From: DASPPM01 sp052143835
GTDB lineage: Bacteria; Pseudomonadota; Alphaproteobacteria; JACZXZ01
Reading direction: 5' to 3'
NCBI GenBank assembly: GCA_052143835.1
Contig: JBKQRV010000191.1
Coordinates: 1 to 64,000 of the forward strand
Length of the DNA: 64,000 nucleotides
The translations under genes were made by a program, and so were the position numbers. Shown here one piece after another: positions 60,055-64,000 of this stretch (positions are counted from its first letter, which is position 1; the number at the start of each line of letters is the position of its first letter). The notes under the pieces were generated by a model that worked only from the letters and a program-made list of their open reading frames with translations, was not told the origin of the DNA and did no database searches.

Positions 60055-61164
60055 ATGAAGAGCTACAGCAAGTACATCTTCAAGCAGCTCGTGATGGCGA
60101 TGCTGTTCGTCAGCTTCTGCCTGACCTGCGCCATCTGGCTCACCCAGTCGCTGCGCTACATCGAGCTCATCGTCAAGCACGGCATCTCGCTCGGCACCTT
60201 CCTTTATCTCACCTTGCTGCTGCTGCCGGGCTTCCTCGCGATCGTGCTGCCCGTGGGGCTTTTCTCCTCGGTGCTGTTCACCTACAACAAGCTGTGGATG
60301 GACCGCGAGCTCGTGGTGCTGCGCTCGGTGGGCGTGAGCCAGGTCTCGCTCGCGATGCCGGCGCTCGTCATGGCCACGATCGTCATGCTGTGCGGCTATG
60401 CCCTCAACCTGTACTTCATGCCGGCCTCCTATCGCAGCTTCAAGGACATCGAGTTCGGCATAAGAAACGACCTTTCCGCGGTCCTCCTGCAAGAGGGCAA
60501 GTTCAACACCTTGAGCGAAGGCCTCACGATATATATCCGCCAACGCGAGCCCAGCGGCGAGCTCCTCGGCATCCTCGTGCATGACGTGCGTGTTCCTTCG
60601 AAGCCTGTCAGCTACGTTGCCGAGCGCGGTGCCATCGTGCCGTCGCCCTCGGGCCCGCGCGTTATTCTCTTCAACGGCAATCGCCAGGCATTCGAGCGCA
60701 CGGACGGCCGACTGGCGCTCCTCTACTTCGACAAATACAGCGTCGATCTCAGCTGGCTCTCGGCCGGCATGCAGCCTCGCTGGCGGCGCGCCGACGAGCG
60801 CTTCCTCGGCGAGCTCTTGCATCCCAACATGAACGACCTTGACGACCGCCTCAACGCCGCGCGGTTTCTCGTCGAGGCGAACCAGCGTCTCGTGAGTCCG
60901 TGGTACGCCTTTGCCTTCGCGCTCATCGGGCTGGCGGCGCTGCTCTCGGGCGACTTCGATCGTCAGGGCCAGACCATGCGGGTCGTCGTCGCGGTGACGT
61001 GCGTCATGCTGTTGGAGTCGAGCTCGATCGGCAACCAGAGCCTTGCCGCCAAGGACCTCTATCTGCTGCCATTCCTCTATCTCAATTGCATAGTCCCTCT
61101 TTTCGGAGCCTTGCTCTATCTCCTGCGGCCGCCCCGGCGGCACCCGAAGCCTTTCGAGGCGTAG
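60055..61164 (+). CDS. lptF: LPS export permease LptF
   Basis: The 369-residue product has the LptF/LptG layout. Two N-terminal helices ('YIFKQLVMAMLFVSFCLTCAIWLTQSLRYIELIV') and two more near residues 50-120 come first. A periplasmic beta-jellyroll (about 140-265: 'LQEGKFNTLSEGLTIYIRQREPSGELLGILVHD') is followed by two C-terminal helices. The motif 'ELVVLRSVGVSQ' is the coupling helix that docks LptB. It moves LPS from the inner membrane. The usual adjacent lptG is absent; an unrelated hydantoinase gene follows 257 bases later. Confidence 0.9.
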   Translation: MKSYSKYIFKQLVMAMLFVSFCLTCAIWLTQSLRYIELIVKHGISLGTFLYLTLLLLPGFLAIVLPVGLFSSVLFTYNKLWMDRELVVLRSVGVSQVSLAMPALVMATIVMLCGYALNLYFMPASYRSFKDIEFGIRNDLSAVLLQEGKFNTLSEGLTIYIRQREPSGELLGILVHDVRVPSKPVSYVAERGAIVPSPSGPRVILFNGNRQAFERTDGRLALLYFDKYSVDLSWLSAGMQPRWRRADERFLGELLHPNMNDLDDRLNAARFLVEANQRLVSPWYAFAFALIGLAALLSGDFDRQGQTMRVVVAVTCVMLLESSSIGNQSLAAKDLYLLPFLYLNCIVPLFGALLYLLRPPRRHPKPFEA

Positions 61165-61421
61165 CCGGACTATTGGACTTTGAAGGGCTGCTAGGCCACG
61201 GACGTCGGCCGCACTCAGGCAGGCGAGGGCGGCTCTTCGCGAGGGCGAGGGCGAGGCACGCGCCCCGCGGCCCCTCCAATTTGGCTCCTCAAAAAGGGGT
61301 GTTGCGGTCGGCGCCGCCTTGGGCTTCTCTTGGGCTCGCGTGCCGCAAGGAAGAAGGTGCGCGGAGCGCACGCTCCCGATCCGCAGGATCAAGCTGATGC
61401 CGGGCGAAAGAGGAAAGGACG

Positions 61422-62879
61422 ATGGCTGAATTCGAGCTCGTCGTGAGAGGGGGTACGGTGGCAACCGCGGCAGACGTGGTGCGCGCCGACATCGGCATCA
61501 AGGATGGGCGCATTGTTGCAATCGGCGCGGAACTTGGCCGGGGCCGCCGCGAGATCGACGCCGAGGGCAAGCTGGTGCTCCCCGGCGGCATCGACAGCCA
61601 CTGCCATATCGAGCAGAAATCCTCTCTCGGCGTCATGACGGCGGACGATTTCTTCACCGGCACCCGCTCGGCCGCCTGCGGCGGCACCACCACCATCATT
61701 CCCTTCGCCGCCCAGCATCGCGGCATGTCGATCCGCCAGGTCGTGAAGGATTACCACGCCGCGGCGGAGCCCAAGGCCGCCGTCGACTACGCCTTCCATC
61801 TCATCATCTCCGATCCGAGTGCAGAGGTGCTCGGCCAGGAGCTGCCCGCCCTCATCCGCGACGGCTACACCTCCTTCAAGATCTACATGACCTACGACGC
61901 GCTCAAGCTCGATGACCGGCAGGTGCTCGAGGTGCTCGCGCTGGCGCGGCGCGAGGGGGCGCTCGTCATGGTGCATGCGGAGAACCACGACATCATCGCC
62001 TGGCTCAGCGAGCGCCTGCTCGCGGCCGGCCATTCGGCGCCCAAGTTCCACGCCATCGCCCACGTCAAGACGGCGGAGCGCGAGGCGACCCACCGCGCGA
62101 TCAGCATGGCCGAGCTGGTGGACGTGCCGATCCTCATCGTGCACGTCTCCGCCGCGGAGGCGATCGAGCAGATCCGCTCGGCGCAAGGCCGCGGCCTCAA
62201 GATCTACGGCGAGACCTGCCCCCAGTACCTCTTCCTCACCGAGGACGACCTCGACCGGCCCGGTTTCGAGGGCGCCAAGTACATGTGCAGCCCGCCGCCG
62301 CGCGACAAGGCGAACCAGGAGGAGGTATGGCGCGGGATCGCCACCGGCGTGTTTCAGGTCTTCTCCTCCGACCATGCGGCCTACCGCTACGCCGGCCCCG
62401 AGGGCAAGATGAAGTACGGCCGGAACGCGCCCTTCAAGAAGGTGGCGAACGGCGTTCCCGGCCTCGAGGTGCGCCTGCCGCTCCTCTTCTCGGAAGGGGT
62501 CGGCAAGGGCCGCATCGAGCTCACCCGGTTCGTAGCACTCGCGGCCACCAATGCGGCGAAGCTTTACGGCCTCTACCCGCGGAAGGGCACCATCGCGGTC
62601 GGCTCCGATGCCGACCTCGCGATCTGGGATCCCGACCGCGAGGTGACGATCAGCCAGGCGATGTTGCACGACGCGATGGACTACACGCCTTATGAGGGAT
62701 TCAAGGTCAAAGGCTGGCCGGTCGTCACCTTGGTGAGGGGCGAGCCGGTCGCGGAGGGTGGGGAGTTCGTGGGCGAGCGCGGCAAGGGCCGCTTTCTCAA
62801 GTGCGACCTCTCGCCCGCGGCGCGCCCGCTCGGGCGGCCCGTCACGCGCTTCGATCCGGCGAGCGGGACGTTAAGATAG
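61422..62879 (+). CDS. hydA: Dihydropyrimidinase / D-hydantoinase
   Basis: The 485-residue product is a metal-dependent amidohydrolase. Metal ligands are in DSHCHIEQ (His60, His62), the carboxylated Lys153 in YTSFKIYMTYD, His185 (VMVHAEN), His241 (LIVHVSAAE) and Asp317 (SSDHAAY). It opens dihydropyrimidines or 5-substituted hydantoins to N-carbamoyl amino acids in the cytoplasm. An N-carbamoylase-like gene follows 198 bases downstream, completing the classical hydantoin-to-D-amino-acid route. HCHIEQ in place of HTHLE-type sequence is common in bacterial hydantoinases. Confidence 0.93.
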   Translation: MAEFELVVRGGTVATAADVVRADIGIKDGRIVAIGAELGRGRREIDAEGKLVLPGGIDSHCHIEQKSSLGVMTADDFFTGTRSAACGGTTTIIPFAAQHRGMSIRQVVKDYHAAAEPKAAVDYAFHLIISDPSAEVLGQELPALIRDGYTSFKIYMTYDALKLDDRQVLEVLALARREGALVMVHAENHDIIAWLSERLLAAGHSAPKFHAIAHVKTAEREATHRAISMAELVDVPILIVHVSAAEAIEQIRSAQGRGLKIYGETCPQYLFLTEDDLDRPGFEGAKYMCSPPPRDKANQEEVWRGIATGVFQVFSSDHAAYRYAGPEGKMKYGRNAPFKKVANGVPGLEVRLPLLFSEGVGKGRIELTRFVALAATNAAKLYGLYPRKGTIAVGSDADLAIWDPDREVTISQAMLHDAMDYTPYEGFKVKGWPVVTLVRGEPVAEGGEFVGERGKGRFLKCDLSPAARPLGRPVTRFDPASGTLR

Positions 62880-62883
62880 AGTG

Positions 62884-63048
62884 CACCACGGAGGCACTGA
62901 GAAGAGATAGAGAGGGCTAACGCGGAGGACGCGGAGGATGCGCGGAGGCCGCGGAGGATAAATATCTTTTCTGCGCCCTCTGCGCATCCTCTGCGACCAC
63001 TGCGCTGAAATACGGCTTCTTCTCCGTGCTCTCCGTGTCTACGTGGTG
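62884..63048. repeat. GGAGG-rich palindromic intergenic element
   Basis: The left arm begins CACCACGGAGGCACTGAG and the right arm ends CTCCGTGTCTACGTGGTG. Inside, GCGGAGGA-type units repeated four times (about 62921-62960) pair with CCTCTGCGCATCCTCTGCG (about 62974-62992). It fills most of the gap between the hydantoinase and N-carbamoylase genes. It resembles dispersed bacterial 'gcggagg/cctctgcg' palindromes and may affect transcript stability. Confidence 0.65.
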
Positions 63049-63077
63049 AGAATTCTGGTTCAGATGGAGGTGCTGAG

Positions 63078-64000
63078 GTGGCACGCAAGCTCATGATCGG
63101 CGCTGCGCAACTGGGGCCCATCCAGCGCAACGACAGCCGCCAGGTCGTGGTGCGGCGCCTCATCGAGCTCTTGCACAAGGCGCATGCGCGCGGCTGCGAG
63201 CTCGTCGTCTATCCCGAGATGGCGCTCACCACTTTCTTCCCGCGCTGGTACATGACGGACCAGGCCGAGGTCGACGCCTTCTTCGAGCGCGAGATGCCCA
63301 ATGCGGCGACCCGGCCGCTCTTCGAGGAGGCGCGGCACCTCGGTATCGGCTTCTATCTCGGCTATGCCGAGCTCGCCGAGGAGACGGGCCGGATTCGGCG
63401 CTTCAATACCTCGATCCTCGTCGGCCGCGACGGGAGCCTGATCGGCAAGTACCGCAAGATCCACCTGCCCGGCCACGCGGAGCACGAGCCCGAGCGCCCC
63501 TTCCAGCATCTCGAGAAGCGCTATTACGAGGTCGGCGACCTCGGCTGGCCGGTGTGGCGCGCCTTCGGCGGCATCGTCGGCATGTGCATCTGCAACGACC
63601 GGCGCTGGCCCGAGACCTATCGCGTCATGGGCCTCCAAGGGGTCGAGCTCGTCATGCTCGGCTTCAATACGCCGGAGATCAACGCCGCCATCCCCGAGCC
63701 CTCCCATCACCGCCTCCTCCACCACTACCTCTCCATCCAGTCGGGCGCCTACCAGAACGGCACCTGGGTGGTGGCGGTGGCCAAGGCGGGAATCGAGGAG
63801 GGCTGCATGCTGATGGGGGGTACTGCGGTCGTGGCCCCCACGGGCGAGCTCCTCGCCTCGGCGAGCACGCTCGAGGACGAGCTCATCGCCTACGAGATCG
63901 ACTTCGATGCCACGAAGCCCATCAAGGAAACGGTGTTCAATTTCGCCAAGCACCGCCGGCCGGAGCATTACAAGCTCATCGTCGAGCGCACCGGCGCCCT
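63078..64000 (+). CDS. N-carbamoyl-D-amino-acid amidohydrolase (nitrilase superfamily), 3' end beyond the window
   Basis: It starts at a GTG at 63078 following GGAGGTGCTGAG. The 307 codons seen are close to the full family length (about 305). The catalytic triad is Glu47 (VVYPEMALTTFFPRW), Lys127 (GKYRKIHLPG) and Cys172 (MCICNDRRWPE), at the same positions as in characterised D-carbamoylases. 'RNDSRQVVVRRLIELL' and 'HHYLSIQSGAYQNGTWVVAVAKAG' are also typical. It removes the carbamoyl group to release a D-amino acid, CO2 and ammonia, acting after the hydantoinase upstream. Confidence 0.92.
   Translation, partial: MARKLMIGAAQLGPIQRNDSRQVVVRRLIELLHKAHARGCELVVYPEMALTTFFPRWYMTDQAEVDAFFEREMPNAATRPLFEEARHLGIGFYLGYAELAEETGRIRRFNTSILVGRDGSLIGKYRKIHLPGHAEHEPERPFQHLEKRYYEVGDLGWPVWRAFGGIVGMCICNDRRWPETYRVMGLQGVELVMLGFNTPEINAAIPEPSHHRLLHHYLSIQSGAYQNGTWVVAVAKAGIEEGCMLMGGTAVVAPTGELLASASTLEDELIAYEIDFDATKPIKETVFNFAKHRRPEHYKLIVERTGA

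Noticed and set aside
1..64000. CRISPR array, prophage, rRNA or tRNA genes
   Set aside because: No regularly spaced direct repeats, phage structural genes or recognisable RNA gene cores were found by reading; a covariance-model scan would be needed to exclude a tRNA fully.

Overview
The window is GC-rich (mostly about 65-70% by eye) and densely coded, with many 4-base stop/start overlaps. It looks like chromosomal DNA of an alphaproteobacterium of the Rhizobiales/Rhodospirillales kind. The clues are HyuA/HyuB-type hydantoinase genes, two branched-chain-amino-acid-type (LIV) ABC systems, Tat-signal binding proteins, FNR/FixK-type boxes and palindromic intergenic elements. No rRNA, tRNA, CRISPR array, prophage or intact transposase gene was seen. 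The genus cannot be fixed from the sequence alone.

Layout. (1) 1-6994: the start of a hyuB, a hyuA, a low-GC membrane fatty-acid-hydroxylase-like gene, an FAD amine oxidoreductase, an aldo/keto reductase and a DadA-like D-amino-acid dehydrogenase. (2) 7115-15597, minus strand: one probable operon livH-livM-livG-livF-hyuA-hyuB-(RidA x3), with its periplasmic binding protein divergent at 15811. The last gene is a single ORF holding three tandem RidA domains with an exact 139-residue period. (3) 17158-23755: an SDR, a PotD-like binding protein, PotA, a fused PotB-PotC permease and a class II aldolase, with a sirtuin gene lying inside the set on the other strand. (4) 23766-26302: palindromic elements, a DUF2066-like secreted protein, an amidohydrolase remnant and a lytic-transglycosylase-like protein. 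(5) 26427-31324, minus strand: a PanE-like reductase, a DUF3311 protein, a sodium:solute symporter and two adjacent genes corresponding to the two halves of Tm-1 (UPF0261 and PEP-hydrolase-like TIM barrel). (6) 31465-36330, minus strand: enoyl-CoA hydratase, acyl-CoA ligase and a 2-oxoacid:ferredoxin oxidoreductase preceded by a consensus FNR/FixK box. (7) 36435-42473: an orphan NAD(P)-binding protein and a second LIV system in the order K-G-F-H-M. (8) 42480-52751: an aldo/keto reductase, a small winged-helix protein, an ABC ATPase remnant, a serine hydrolase, a five-gene dipeptide ABC operon, alanine racemase and a 203-bp MITE-like element. (9) 52810-61164: a MORN-repeat protein, a PAS-GGDEF-EAL protein, a GNAT-like protein with an FNR box, an O-antigen ligase, asparagine synthase and LptF. 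(10) 61422-64000: dihydropyrimidinase and N-carbamoyl-D-amino-acid amidohydrolase.

Taken together the window is rich in genes for uptake and breakdown of nitrogenous carboxylates, cyclic amides/ureides and D-amino acids. The most unusual item is the single-chain triple RidA at the end of the LIV-HyuAB operon. The split Tm-1 operon, the FNR-boxed oxidoreductase and the MITE-like element are next.
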